Source of the DNA: Pararhizobium arenae
GTDB lineage: Bacteria; Pseudomonadota; Alphaproteobacteria; Rhizobiales; Rhizobiaceae
DNA length: 64,000 nucleotides
Assembly: GCF_001931685.1 (NCBI RefSeq)
Contig: NZ_MOOY01000005.1
Span: forward strand, 379,106-443,105
Direction of reading: 5' to 3'
Below are positions 56,703-64,000 of this stretch, in pieces; position 1 is the stretch's first letter, and each line of letters begins with the position of its first letter. Below the pieces are notes generated by a model. That model was not told where the DNA came from, did no database searches, and worked only from the letters and a program-made list of their open reading frames with translations. Position numbers and translations under genes: made by a program.

Positions 56703-57623
56703 ATGCCGGCCTTCATACAAATAGCCTGGAAGGTCGTCTTTGATGCGCTCTGGCACTTCAGCGAGGATGACGGCTGGGCGATGGCAAGCCATGTGGCGCT
56801 GTCGTCGCTGCTGGCGGTTTTCCCCTTCCTGATTTTCGGAACGGCACTCGGCAGTTTCCTGGGCGCGGATCGTTTTGCCGAGACAGCCGTGCACCTGATC
56901 TTCGATGCGTGGCCCGAATCCATCGCAAAGCCGGTGGCCGACGAAATCGTGCAGGTTCTGACCATCCCGCGCGGTGGTCTGCTGACGGTTTCGGTGCTCG
57001 CCGCCGCCTATTTCGCCTCCAACGGGGTGGAAGCGCTCAGGGTTTCCCTCAACCGCGCCTATAGGGTCTCCGAAAGCCGGGCCTGGTACAAGACCCGCCT
57101 TGCCAGCCTTGGCTTCGTGCTGGTCGGCGTCATCGTGCTGGCCTTCGTCAGCCTGCTTCTCGTCGCCGTTCCCCTGCTGCTTGCCCATGCGGATCGCTGG
57201 GTGCCGTGGTTGACCGATCAGCTTGCCGCTGTCGACAATTGGGGTCTTGCGCTGGCGCTGGTTACCCTGACCGCAGGCCTGATCATCTCCCATCTCTGGC
57301 TGCCGGATGGCCGCCGCAAGATCATGGATGTCCTGCCCGGGGTCGTGCTGACCCTGATTGCCTGGTCGATCGGCGCCTATGCCTTCGCGTCCTATCTCTC
57401 GACATTTGCGAATTATGTCTCGACCTATGCCGGGCTCGCCTCGATCATGATCGTGCTGGTCTTTCTCTACATGATCGGCGCGATCTTCATCATCGGCGCG
57501 GAGATCAATGCGGCGATCATGAAATACAAGGTCAAGCGCATGGTCATCAGCCATTTTCGCGGTCAGCCTCGGGTCGAAGCGCCTGAAGAGCTAAAGGAGA
57601 AGCGCGCGGATATCGGCCGCTGA
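56703..57623 (+). CDS. YihY/BrkB-family inner-membrane protein
   Basis: A 306-residue protein with about six helices: DGWAMASHVALSSLLAVFPF, AAYFASNGVEALRVSLNRAY, and LYMIGAIFIIGAEINAAI are the family signature segments. The old name virulence factor BrkB is not well supported; no function is firmly known. Its 3' end overlaps the convergent gluQRS gene by 33 bases. Confidence 0.9.
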   Translation: MPAFIQIAWKVVFDALWHFSEDDGWAMASHVALSSLLAVFPFLIFGTALGSFLGADRFAETAVHLIFDAWPESIAKPVADEIVQVLTIPRGGLLTVSVLAAAYFASNGVEALRVSLNRAYRVSESRAWYKTRLASLGFVLVGVIVLAFVSLLLVAVPLLLAHADRWVPWLTDQLAAVDNWGLALALVTLTAGLIISHLWLPDGRRKIMDVLPGVVLTLIAWSIGAYAFASYLSTFANYVSTYAGLASIMIVLVFLYMIGAIFIIGAEINAAIMKYKVKRMVISHFRGQPRVEAPEELKEKRADIGR

Positions 57624-58478
57624 GCGCCCGGCCGCCCGATAGGCGGCAATGCCCGTTGATCCGTCGCTCTTGGAAAGCTTCTTGCCATCCTTGTCGAGCA
57701 CCAGCCGGTGATGGTGGTAGACGGGTTCCGTCAGGCCGAGCAACTGCTGCAACAGCCGATGCACCGATGTCGCGTGAAACAGATCATGTCCACGCACCAC
57801 ATGGGTAATACCCTGCAGCGCGTCATCGACAGTCACGGCGAGATGGTAGCTGGAGGGTGCATCCGAGCGGGAAAGCACGATATCGCCCCATTCAGCCGGA
57901 TCGGCCGCGATCTCGCCGGTTTCGCCATCCGGACCCGCACCGGTTTCCCGCCACGAAAGCGGCCCCTCGATTTCCTTAAGCGCCCTTTCCATATCCAGTC
58001 GCCAGGCATGCTGCCGGCCTGTCGCGAGCATGTCGCGCCGTTTTCCGATATCCCACTCCCGCTCGTTGCCCGGATAGTGCGGTGCCCCGTCGGGATCGCG
58101 CGGCCAGATTTTTCCGTCGATCTCATAAGCTGTGACTGCCGCCTTGATCTCGCTGCGGCTCATGAAGGAGGGATAGGCGAGCCCCCGCGCGATCAGCCGC
58201 TCCAGCATCTCGCCGTACAGCGCAAAGTGCTCCGACTGTCGCCTCACGGGTTTTTCCCAGTTGAGCCCCAGCCAGTTGAGGTCCTCGTAGATCGCCGCCT
58301 CGAATTCCGGCCGGCAGCGCGTCGTGTCGATATCCTCGATGCGCAGCAGAAAGCGTCCGTTACATTCTTTCGTCATATCGTGGTTGATGATGGCCGAAAG
58401 CGCGTGGCCGAGATGCAGCAGCCCGTTGGGGCTGGGCGCGAAGCGAAACACGGGCTGTTTTGACAAATCGGCGGGCAT
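57591..58478 (-). CDS. gluQRS: Glutamyl-Q tRNA(Asp) synthetase
   Basis: A 295-residue paralogue of GluRS without the anticodon-binding domain that glutamylates queuosine at position 34 of tRNA-Asp. RFAPSPNGLLHLGHA has the HIGH-type motif and KKLSKSDG the KMSKS-type motif. The zinc-binding Cys of the E. coli enzyme are replaced (YPSFMSR), as in many alphaproteobacteria. AAGAGAAGAA precedes the ATG at 58478; the frame upstream runs through a repeat. Confidence 0.93.
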   Translation of the reverse strand: MPADLSKQPVFRFAPSPNGLLHLGHALSAIINHDMTKECNGRFLLRIEDIDTTRCRPEFEAAIYEDLNWLGLNWEKPVRRQSEHFALYGEMLERLIARGLAYPSFMSRSEIKAAVTAYEIDGKIWPRDPDGAPHYPGNEREWDIGKRRDMLATGRQHAWRLDMERALKEIEGPLSWRETGAGPDGETGEIAADPAEWGDIVLSRSDAPSSYHLAVTVDDALQGITHVVRGHDLFHATSVHRLLQQLLGLTEPVYHHHRLVLDKDGKKLSKSDGSTGIAAYRAAGRSAADIRALLL

Positions 58479-58529
58479 GGTTTCTTCTCTTGCCACGGAG
58501 GATGCCGGCGGCCAAGCGGCAAGACCAAC

Positions 58530-58573
58530 GCATGTCTCGCAAAAGTGTATAGCGGTTTTGCGAAAAGACATGC
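58530..58573 (+). repeat. Half copy of family C repeat
   Basis: GCATGTCTCGCAAAAGTGTA followed by GCGGTTTTGCGAAAAGACATGC matches only the first half of the ~100-base family C unit. It lies between the divergent gluQRS and alkA genes. Confidence 0.75.
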
Positions 58574-58603
58574 GCTTCAGGCGCCGGGCAATGGATTGCA
58601 GCA

Positions 58604-59263
58604 ATGCGCATCATACGTACCCATGAGGATATTCTGGCGGGCCTTGAAGGTCTGGTAATGCTGGATGCGCGGCTTGAGCATGTCGTCGCGCGGGCAGGGC
58701 CGGTGCCGCTGCGTCGCAGCGAGCCGGGCTATGCCGGCCTTGCCAATATCATCGTGTCGCAGATGGTCTCGAAAGCCAGCGCTGCTGCGATCTGGCGGCG
58801 CATGGAAGAGCGGATGGAGAGGATCGATGCCGCCGCGATGCTGGCTGCGAGCGATGAGGATTGCCGCTATTTCGGTCTCTCGCGCGCCAAGGCTGAAGCG
58901 CTGCGTGCGGTGGCGCGCGCCGAGCTTTCCGGCGATATCGATCTTCAGGCGCTCTGCGAAGCCGAGGGCCATGTGGCGATTCGTGAATTGAGCGCGATCC
59001 GGGGTGTCGGCCGCTGGACGTCGGAAGTCTTTCTTCTGTTTTGCGCCGGCCATCCGGACGTGTTCCCGGTGGGCGATATCGCGCTTCAGAATGCTGTCGG
59101 CCACGCTCTCTCCCTGGAGGTCCGTCCGTCGGCGCGCGAGCTCGACAGCCTCACGACCGCGTGGTCGCCATGGCGCAGTATAGCGGCCCGGCTTTTCTGG
59201 GCGTATTATGCCCATGAGATGCACCGGGATGCCATTCCGGTGGCGATCTCGGCAAAAAAGTGA
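58604..59263 (+). CDS. DNA-3-methyladenine glycosylase II (AlkA type)
   Basis: A 219-residue HhH-GPD base-excision glycosylase. The helix-hairpin-helix IRELSAIRGVGRWTSEVFLLF and the catalytic Asp in FPVGDIALQ are present. It removes alkylated purines from DNA. It lacks the N-terminal extra domain of E. coli AlkA, as is common. It is divergent from gluQRS. Confidence 0.92.
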   Translation: MRIIRTHEDILAGLEGLVMLDARLEHVVARAGPVPLRRSEPGYAGLANIIVSQMVSKASAAAIWRRMEERMERIDAAAMLAASDEDCRYFGLSRAKAEALRAVARAELSGDIDLQALCEAEGHVAIRELSAIRGVGRWTSEVFLLFCAGHPDVFPVGDIALQNAVGHALSLEVRPSARELDSLTTAWSPWRSIAARLFWAYYAHEMHRDAIPVAISAKK

Positions 59264-59358
59264 ATCTGCACAGGCTTTTTGCTTTCGGCTTCACAATCCT
59301 GACGCAACGCGCCTAATATAGATTTTGCAGATGCCGAATCGATCAGGAGTACAGGTAC

Positions 59359-59916
59359 TTGACGATTGCAGTTTCTCCGCAGGGCCTACCGGCGCTCGTC
59401 TTGAACGCCGACTACAGACCATTGAGTTATTATCCCTTGTCGCTCTGGTCCTGGCAGGACGCGATCAAGGCCGTTTTTCTTGACCGTGTGCATATCCTCG
59501 CCGAATACGACCATCAGGTTTCCTCGCCGAGCTTCGCCATGCGCTTGCCAAGCGTGGTGTGCCTGAAGAGCTACGTGCAGCCGTCGCGTCATCCGGCTTT
59601 CACGCGCTTCAACGTTTTCCTGCGCGACAAGTTCGAGTGCCAGTATTGCGGCTCGCCGGATGATTTGACCTTCGATCACGTCATCCCCCGCTGCTGCGGC
59701 GGACAGACGACGTGGGAAAATGTCGTTGCGGCCTGCTCGCCCTGCAATCTGCGCAAGGGCGGCAAGATGCCCCGCAAGGCCGGCATGTTCCCGCACCAGA
59801 AGCCGTATCACCCGACGGTACAGGACCTGCACAACAACGGCCGGCTGTTCCCGCCCAACCATCTGCACGAAAGCTGGATGGACTATCTCTACTGGGATGT
59901 GGAACTGCAGCCTTAG
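59359..59916 (+). CDS. HNH endonuclease
   Basis: A 185-residue HNH nuclease. The zinc site CQYCG and CSPC flank the HNH core FDHVIPRCCGGQTTWENVVAAC, here given as separate pieces: DHVIPR and TTWENVV. The N-terminal ALVLNADYRPLSYYPLSLWS is conserved in a widespread housekeeping subgroup of unknown role. The start is a TTG at 59359 after CAGGAG. No restriction or phage genes lie nearby. Confidence 0.9.
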   Translation: MTIAVSPQGLPALVLNADYRPLSYYPLSLWSWQDAIKAVFLDRVHILAEYDHQVSSPSFAMRLPSVVCLKSYVQPSRHPAFTRFNVFLRDKFECQYCGSPDDLTFDHVIPRCCGGQTTWENVVAACSPCNLRKGGKMPRKAGMFPHQKPYHPTVQDLHNNGRLFPPNHLHESWMDYLYWDVELQP

Positions 59917-59930
59917 GATGGTTGCTTAAG

Positions 59931-59977
59931 TTTGTCAGGGAAAAGTGGGAACCGGTTTTCCCGAAAAGACAAACGAA
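59931..59977. repeat. Diverged family C-like short palindrome
   Basis: GTTTGTCAGGGAAAAGTGGG and ACCGGTTTTCCCGAAAAGAC with AAAC form an imperfect inverted repeat similar in layout to the first half of the family C unit. Confidence 0.5.
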
Positions 59978-59988
59978 ATCAAAGAAAT

Positions 59989-60029
59989 CTAGACTCTGTC
60001 AGGTTCAATCTGAACCTGACAGAGTCTAG
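59989..60029. terminator. Perfect 19-base hairpin at the convergent 3' ends
   Basis: Arms at 59989-60007 and 60011-60029 (CTAGACTCTGTCAGGTTCA and its complement) with loop ATC. The right arm includes the stop codon of the DUF1178 gene at 60026-60028. No long T-run, but the fold is very stable and sits between convergent genes. Confidence 0.7.
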
Positions 60030-60454
60030 TTGATATCATCCGGCAGCACGGGCAGGGGAGCGATCTCGATGCCCTCTTCGAGCAATGCCTCGACCTCCGT
60101 CAGCGTTGCCTGACCGATCAACCCGCGCTGCTCGGCTTCGCCATAGTGAATCTTCCGGGCTTCCTCGGGAAACTTTTCGCCTACATCCTCGGAATTTTCG
60201 CGGATGGTTTTCACCATTTCGCGGATCTTGGAAGCCACCTCGCGGTGAACCTCGTTGACCATCAGGCTGCGGGTTTCTTCCTTTTTGCGGGCGGTCGCCA
60301 CCGAAGGCGCCATCAGCTGCTTGGAGATGGAAGCGGAGTTGCAGGACGGACAGGTGACAAGCCCGCGCGCCTGCTGGCCGTCGAAATCGGCAGAGGAGGA
60401 GAACCAGCCCTCGAAGGGGTGGCCGTTGTCGCAAACGAGGGCGTATTTGATCAC
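60026..60454 (-). CDS. DUF1178 family protein
   Basis: A 142-residue protein with an N-terminal zinc-ribbon-like region (ALVCDNGHPFEGWFSSS and VTCPSCNSASISKQLMAP) and a helical C-terminus with EEARKIHYGEAEQRGLIGQAT. The family is broadly conserved in alpha- and betaproteobacteria, with no known role. It overlaps the upstream nitrilase gene by four bases and ends the comF-grxC-nitrilase run. Confidence 0.9.
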   Translation of the reverse strand: MIKYALVCDNGHPFEGWFSSSADFDGQQARGLVTCPSCNSASISKQLMAPSVATARKKEETRSLMVNEVHREVASKIREMVKTIRENSEDVGEKFPEEARKIHYGEAEQRGLIGQATLTEVEALLEEGIEIAPLPVLPDDIN

Positions 60455-61311
60455 GCCGCGAAATCTCCTGCGGCTGGTGCGATACCGGCAAGCGTGAAGG
60501 CCCGGCCATTCCTGAGATTGGGGATTTTCGCGCGGGTGGCGGCAACCTGAGCCGGATCGATTTCAGCCAGCACGATCGCCTCGCCCTCGCCACCGGCTTG
60601 CCCGAGCACCTTGCCCCAGGGATCGATGATCATCGAATGGCCATAGGTCGTGCGCCCGTCTTCGTGAAGCCCGCCCTGCGCGCCGGCGATCACGAACATG
60701 CCGTTTTCGATGGCGCGGGCACGCAGAAGGATTTCCCAATGCGCCTTGCCGGTCTGTTTGGTGAAGGCCGCTGGCACCGACATGATCTCCGCGCCTGCCA
60801 TAGCCTGCCTTCGAAAGAGATCGGGGAAACGCACGTCGTAGCAGATGGCAAAGCCGAGCTTGCCGAAGGGCAGATCGGCCATCCTGGCGGTATCGCCCGG
60901 CGAATAGGCCGAGCTTTCGCGAAAACTCTCGCCATTGTCGAGATCGACATCGAACATATGGATCTTGTCGTAATGGCAGATTTTCGTGCCGTCCGGGCCG
61001 AACAGGAAGCCGCGATTGGCGATCTTGCCGTCGCCAAGGCCGATCGCGGTCGAGCCGACATGGAGATGGATGCCAAGGCTTGCGGCCAGCGCCGAGGCGC
61101 GACGCACGATGAGGTCGTCCTCTTCGCCCTTCAGCATGGCGCGAAGGGCGGTTCGGTCGCGCTGCATGGCGCCGGTCATTTCCGGGGTCTGGATATAGGT
61201 CGCGCCAAGGCCCGCCGCCTCGCGCACGAGGCGGTCCATCGCATCGGCATTGGCGGCGGTGTCGACGCCCGAGCACATCTGGATGGCGGCAGCCTTGAAG
61301 ACCATTTTCAT
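60451..61311 (-). CDS. Carbon-nitrogen hydrolase (Nit1/NitA-like omega-amidase group)
   Basis: A 286-residue nitrilase-superfamily enzyme. The catalytic triad is Glu44 (TPEMTG), Lys116 (HYDKIHMFD) and Cys157 (AICYDVRFPDL). The FAICYD and DKIHMFDVDL motifs place it with Nit-type amidases, which remove deaminated glutathione or alpha-ketoglutaramate; the exact substrate is inferred. It is between grxC and the DUF1178 gene. Confidence 0.92.
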   Translation of the reverse strand: MKMVFKAAAIQMCSGVDTAANADAMDRLVREAAGLGATYIQTPEMTGAMQRDRTALRAMLKGEEDDLIVRRASALAASLGIHLHVGSTAIGLGDGKIANRGFLFGPDGTKICHYDKIHMFDVDLDNGESFRESSAYSPGDTARMADLPFGKLGFAICYDVRFPDLFRRQAMAGAEIMSVPAAFTKQTGKAHWEILLRARAIENGMFVIAGAQGGLHEDGRTTYGHSMIIDPWGKVLGQAGGEGEAIVLAEIDPAQVAATRAKIPNLRNGRAFTLAGIAPAAGDFAA

Positions 61312-61317
61312 GCGTCC

Positions 61318-61575
61318 TTATGCGGCGAGCAGCGCGTCGAGCTTGCCGGCGCGCTCCAGCGCGTGCAGGTCGTCGCAGCCGCCGACATGGGTGTTGTTGA
61401 TGAAGATCTGCGGGAAGGTTGTGCCGCCATTGGAGCGCTCGATCATCTGCTGGCGGATGTCCGGGGCATAGGTTGCGTCATGCTCCTCGTATTTCACGCC
61501 CTTGGTTTCCAGGAGCTTCTTGGCGGCGGAGCAATAGCCGCAGAACTGACGTGTGTAGATGACAACCGATGCCAT
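61318..61575 (-). CDS. grxC: Glutaredoxin 3
   Basis: An 85-residue dithiol glutaredoxin. The active site is Cys12-Gly-Tyr-Cys15 (CGYC in place of the more usual CPYC), with the TFPQIFINNTHVGGCDDL glutathione-binding region. It reduces protein disulfides with glutathione. It sits six bases ahead of the nitrilase gene and ~45 bases after comF. Confidence 0.95.
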   Translation of the reverse strand: MASVVIYTRQFCGYCSAAKKLLETKGVKYEEHDATYAPDIRQQMIERSNGGTTFPQIFINNTHVGGCDDLHALERAGKLDALLAA

Positions 61576-61620
61576 GGGTCAAACCTATCCTGACGCCGGC
61601 CCTTTGCCGGCTTTCCTCAG

Positions 61621-62415
61621 TCATATAAGACCGCTCACGGCTCTTGCAAAGGTCAAAACCGTGACGTCGGCGGCACCTGCCCGCTTCAGGGCCCGTGTCG
61701 CGGCGCTCACCGTCGCCCCGGTGGTATAGACATCGTCGACAAGAACAATCCGCCGCCCGAAGACGGCAGGCCGCTGGGTTTCGGGCACGGAAAATGCCCC
61801 CTGCACATTGTCCCGGCGGGCGGCTTTTCCGAGCCCCACCTGCTGGCGGGTGCGCCGCGTGCGAAGAAGAGCGGTTGCGAGGAAGGGCTTGCCCGAGATG
61901 CCGGCGATGGCGCGGGCAAGCTCCGCCGACTGGTTGTAACGCCGACCCCAAAGGCGAAACGCATGCAGCGGCACGGCAACGATGGCTTCGGCGCGGGCCA
62001 CCTCGCCGTCACTTGCGCGGATCATCCATTCGGCCATCATCTGGGCAAGATCCGTGCGATCGCGGTATTTGAGGTCGTGGACGAGATCGCGGGCGATGCC
62101 GTCGTGGATGGCGACCGAGCGCAGGCGATCGAAGACCGGTGGATCCGCGATGGCGTCGGCTGAGAGGATGCCCCGGCCGAGATCGTGGCTGAAGGGAATG
62201 CCGAGCACTTCGCAATAGGGGCGCTCGATGAGCTTGAGGCCGCACCAGCAGGCGGCGCAGACCCCGCCATGGCGCGAGACGATGACGCCGCAGCCGGCGC
62301 AGACCGGGGGGTAGACGAAGTCCACCGCGGCGGAGCCAAGCCGTCGCAGGCTGCCGGCCCAGCCGGATGCCCGGCTGCGCAGCGACCCTGGAATTTCCCC
62401 GCTCTCCCCGTCCAT
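61621..62415 (-). CDS. ComF-family phosphoribosyltransferase-like protein
   Basis: A 264-residue protein with an N-terminal double zinc ribbon (PVCAGCG and CAACWCG) and a phosphoribosyltransferase fold with the PRPP-type motif VLVDDVYTTGATVSA. ComF is needed for DNA uptake in competent bacteria, but it is widely conserved where no competence is known. It heads the comF-grxC-nitrilase-DUF1178 operon and is divergent from the methyltransferase gene. Confidence 0.92.
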   Translation of the reverse strand: MDGESGEIPGSLRSRASGWAGSLRRLGSAAVDFVYPPVCAGCGVIVSRHGGVCAACWCGLKLIERPYCEVLGIPFSHDLGRGILSADAIADPPVFDRLRSVAIHDGIARDLVHDLKYRDRTDLAQMMAEWMIRASDGEVARAEAIVAVPLHAFRLWGRRYNQSAELARAIAGISGKPFLATALLRTRRTRQQVGLGKAARRDNVQGAFSVPETQRPAVFGRRIVLVDDVYTTGATVSAATRALKRAGAADVTVLTFARAVSGLI

Positions 62416-62474
62416 GCGGTTGACATTACGGTCGCACGGGTCTTTTTGCGAGCCTCAATCTGGAGTTCGATGCC

Positions 62475-63365
62475 GTGGATACCGTTTTCGATCAGGACCT
62501 CATCGCCGTCAGGCGCAAGCGGGCGCTGAAGAATGCCGACGACAAGGCAGGCTTCCTGCTCGATATCGCGGCAAGGGAGCTTGCCGAGCGCCTCGATGTC
62601 GTCGAGCGCACGTTCGAGACGGCCGTCGAACTGCATGGCTATACGGGAGCGGCTGGCCGCGAACTTCTGGCGACGGGCAAGGTTGCGGCGCTGAAGAGAG
62701 TGGAAACCGATCCGGCGTTTGCCGGGGACGCCACGGATTTCAGCGTTTCATCGCTCGAGCATGTGCCGCTTGAACCGGAAAGCGTCAACCTCGTTGTCTC
62801 TCCGCTGTCGCTACACCTCACTAACGATACGCCCGGCGTCTTCATCCAGATCCGGCGGGCGCTGAAACCGGACGGACTTTTCCTCGCGGCCATCCCCGGC
62901 AGCGGCACCCTGCAGGAACTGCGCGAGGTCCTCTTGGCTGCGGAAGCGGAAATGACTGGGGGCGCGAGCCCCAGGGTCATTCCATTTGCAGACGTGCGGG
63001 ATATGGGCGGTCTGTTGCAGCGCGCCGGCTTCACCCTGCCGGTCGCCGATACCGAAAGCTACACCGTTCGCTACAGCTCGCTCTTTTCGCTGTTGAAGGA
63101 TCTGCGGGCCATGGGCATGACCAATCCGCTGGCCGCGCGCAGCCGCAAGCCGCTGTCGAAGGCGTTTTTCCTGCGGGCTGCCGAAATCTATGCGGAGCGT
63201 TTTTCCGATCCCGACGGGCGCATCCGCGCCACGTTCTCGATTATCTACATCTCGGGCTGGGCCCCGCATGAAAGCCAGCAGAAGCCGCTCAGGCCGGGAT
63301 CGGCGCGCACCCGGCTGGCGGATGCGCTGGGTGTCAGGGAAGGCAAGCTGAAGGGCGAGCCGTAA
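62475..63365 (+). CDS. SAM-dependent methyltransferase (NDUFAF5-like)
   Basis: A 296-residue protein. A non-canonical Rossmann N-terminus (residues 40-90) is followed by SVNLVVSPLSLHLTNDTPGVFIQIRRALKPDGLF in the methyltransferase core, and the C-terminal IYAERFSDPDGRIRATFSIIYISGWAPH seen in mitochondrial NDUFAF5 and its alphaproteobacterial relatives. Those act in complex I assembly as a hydroxylase/methyltransferase-like factor. Function here is inferred. It is divergent from comF. Confidence 0.88.
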   Translation: MDTVFDQDLIAVRRKRALKNADDKAGFLLDIAARELAERLDVVERTFETAVELHGYTGAAGRELLATGKVAALKRVETDPAFAGDATDFSVSSLEHVPLEPESVNLVVSPLSLHLTNDTPGVFIQIRRALKPDGLFLAAIPGSGTLQELREVLLAAEAEMTGGASPRVIPFADVRDMGGLLQRAGFTLPVADTESYTVRYSSLFSLLKDLRAMGMTNPLAARSRKPLSKAFFLRAAEIYAERFSDPDGRIRATFSIIYISGWAPHESQQKPLRPGSARTRLADALGVREGKLKGEP

Positions 63366-63385
63366 GCCGGCCTCCGCCCTCTTTA

Positions 63386-63559
63386 TCAGTTCGGCGCGTC
63401 CGCCATGGCTTGCACGATCTCGTCGAAGACGGCCGTCAGGGAGTCCGCGAAAGCGCCGAAGCCGGCAATCAGCGATACGGCGATCAGGGCTGCGATCAGC
63501 CCGTATTCGATCGCGGTTGCCCCGGTCTTGTCCTGCATGAAGCGGGTGAAGGTCCGCAT
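63386..63559 (-). CDS. Flp-type IVb pilin
   Basis: A 57-residue pilin of the Flp/Fap family. MRTFTRFMQDKTGATAIEYG has the prepilin peptidase cleavage signature G-ATAIEYG followed by a hydrophobic helix (LIAALIAVSLIAGF). It would be assembled into Tad pili. The ATG at 63559 is supported by the fit to family starts. No Tad secretion genes are in the window, so assembly machinery must lie elsewhere. Confidence 0.9.
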   Translation of the reverse strand: MRTFTRFMQDKTGATAIEYGLIAALIAVSLIAGFGAFADSLTAVFDEIVQAMADAPN

Positions 63560-63654
63560 GGGTCTCGATGCCTCTTCGTCATGCCGGGCCAAAACGCCCA
63601 AGCTTCATGGGATCATGCCGTTGCGAACCAGGCCGGCGCTGCGCCAGCCAGGCT

Positions 63655-63975
63655 TCAGCAACCGCTCTTTCCGCCGTTCTCATCGATGATGCAGACGGCG
63701 CCCGGCATTTCCTGCAGCACGCTGCGGCGCACGGTGTAACGCTTGCTGCCGCTGCTGGTGGGAATGGAGCCGGTGGAAATATTGTCGTAGTCGAGCGGCG
63801 CGTTGGCCAGCACCTTGCCGGTCGTCTTCGACGACAGCATCGGCGTCAGGATCAGCGTCAGGGCGATGACCGCCGTGCCGAACAGCAGCGACAGATTGAG
63901 GACGCCGGTGCGCCGGGACTGGCCGGTCGCCAGATCCTTGTCCTGCACGGTTCTCCAGAATTCATCGTCAGCCAT
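63655..63975 (-). CDS. Small single-span membrane protein (106 aa)
   Basis: A 106-residue protein with one helix (~27-46; LLFGTAVIALTLILTP) and a polar, Ser/Thr-rich C-terminus with two Cys near the end (GAVCIID and KSGC) that could form a disulfide outside the membrane. No domain is recognised. It lies 96 bases upstream of the Flp pilin gene on the same strand and may belong with it, but no evidence shows this. Confidence 0.6.
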   Translation of the reverse strand: MADDEFWRTVQDKDLATGQSRRTGVLNLSLLFGTAVIALTLILTPMLSSKTTGKVLANAPLDYDNISTGSIPTSSGSKRYTVRRSVLQEMPGAVCIIDENGGKSGC

Positions 63976-64000
63976 TGCCTGCCTCTTAGAAGTATTCGCG

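Noticed and set aside
59359..59916. HNH endonuclease as a homing or defence nuclease
   Set aside because: It belongs to a widely conserved stand-alone subgroup, and no intron, intein, restriction or phage gene is adjacent.

Overview
The window is chromosomal DNA from an alphaproteobacterium of the Rhizobiaceae (Rhizobium, Agrobacterium, Ensifer or a close relative). The basis is high G+C, rhizobial family-specific proteins (DUF930, TIGR02302, DUF2125, DUF6481, twin transmembrane protein), the xerD/accA next to aroKB arrangement, cobST behind a J-domain gene, and several families of intergenic palindromes typical of rhizobia. Species assignment is not possible by eye. No rRNA, tRNA, CRISPR array, transposase or prophage was recognised.

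Layout. 1-6.1 kb: end of a LuxR-type regulator, an MHYT/PAS hybrid histidine kinase, a short transglutaminase-like peptidase, a KTSC-domain protein, and an AraC regulator divergent from a zinc alcohol dehydrogenase. 6.2-11.1 kb: M20 amidohydrolase with an Lrp-type regulator, a penicillin-binding DD-carboxypeptidase, a His-rich CobW-family GTPase and a DUF930 protein. 11.1-13.4 kb: tusA plus an L,D-transpeptidase lipoprotein, preceded by a decayed duplicate of their junction. 13.6-19.1 kb: accA and xerD divergent from aroK-aroB and a CorC-like protein. 19.3-23.4 kb: bolA, a J-domain protein and cobS-cobT. 23.6-27.7 kb: phytase-like esterase, methyltransferase, gloB, cupin and a DMT exporter.

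27.7-31.6 kb is the accessory-looking part: a cold-shock gene with a long leader, small charged proteins, a remnant of a second copy of the DMT exporter gene, and a two-gene AAA ATPase/RloB TOPRIM operon that resembles AbiL/RloAB-type phage defence. It has its own near-consensus promoter and looks less G+C-rich than its surroundings. This is the best candidate for an incompletely described system.

31.6-46.2 kb returns to core genes: DUF3108, rpmB, queuosine-precursor transporter, hisC-tyrA, DUF2125, a ChaC-like cyclotransferase, a PlsC acyltransferase, YdcF, ftsEX, hpt, a CpdR-like receiver and the TIGR02302 protein. 46.3-53 kb: lysA, lptM, argH, tlpA, an orphan VapB-like antitoxin, hbd and etfBA. 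53.3-57.6 kb: rhomboid protease, a HigBA-like toxin-antitoxin pair, a PduO-type cobalamin adenosyltransferase, an SDR and a BrkB protein. 57.6-64 kb: gluQRS, alkA, an HNH endonuclease, the comF-grxC-nitrilase-DUF1178 operon, a methyltransferase and an Flp-type pilin.

Functional links: aroK, aroB, hisC and tyrA belong to aromatic/histidine synthesis; lysA and argH to amino-acid synthesis; cobS, cobT and the adenosyltransferase to cobalamin; etfBA and hbd to acyl-CoA oxidation or C4 metabolism; the DD-carboxypeptidase, L,D-transpeptidase and ftsEX to the cell wall and division.
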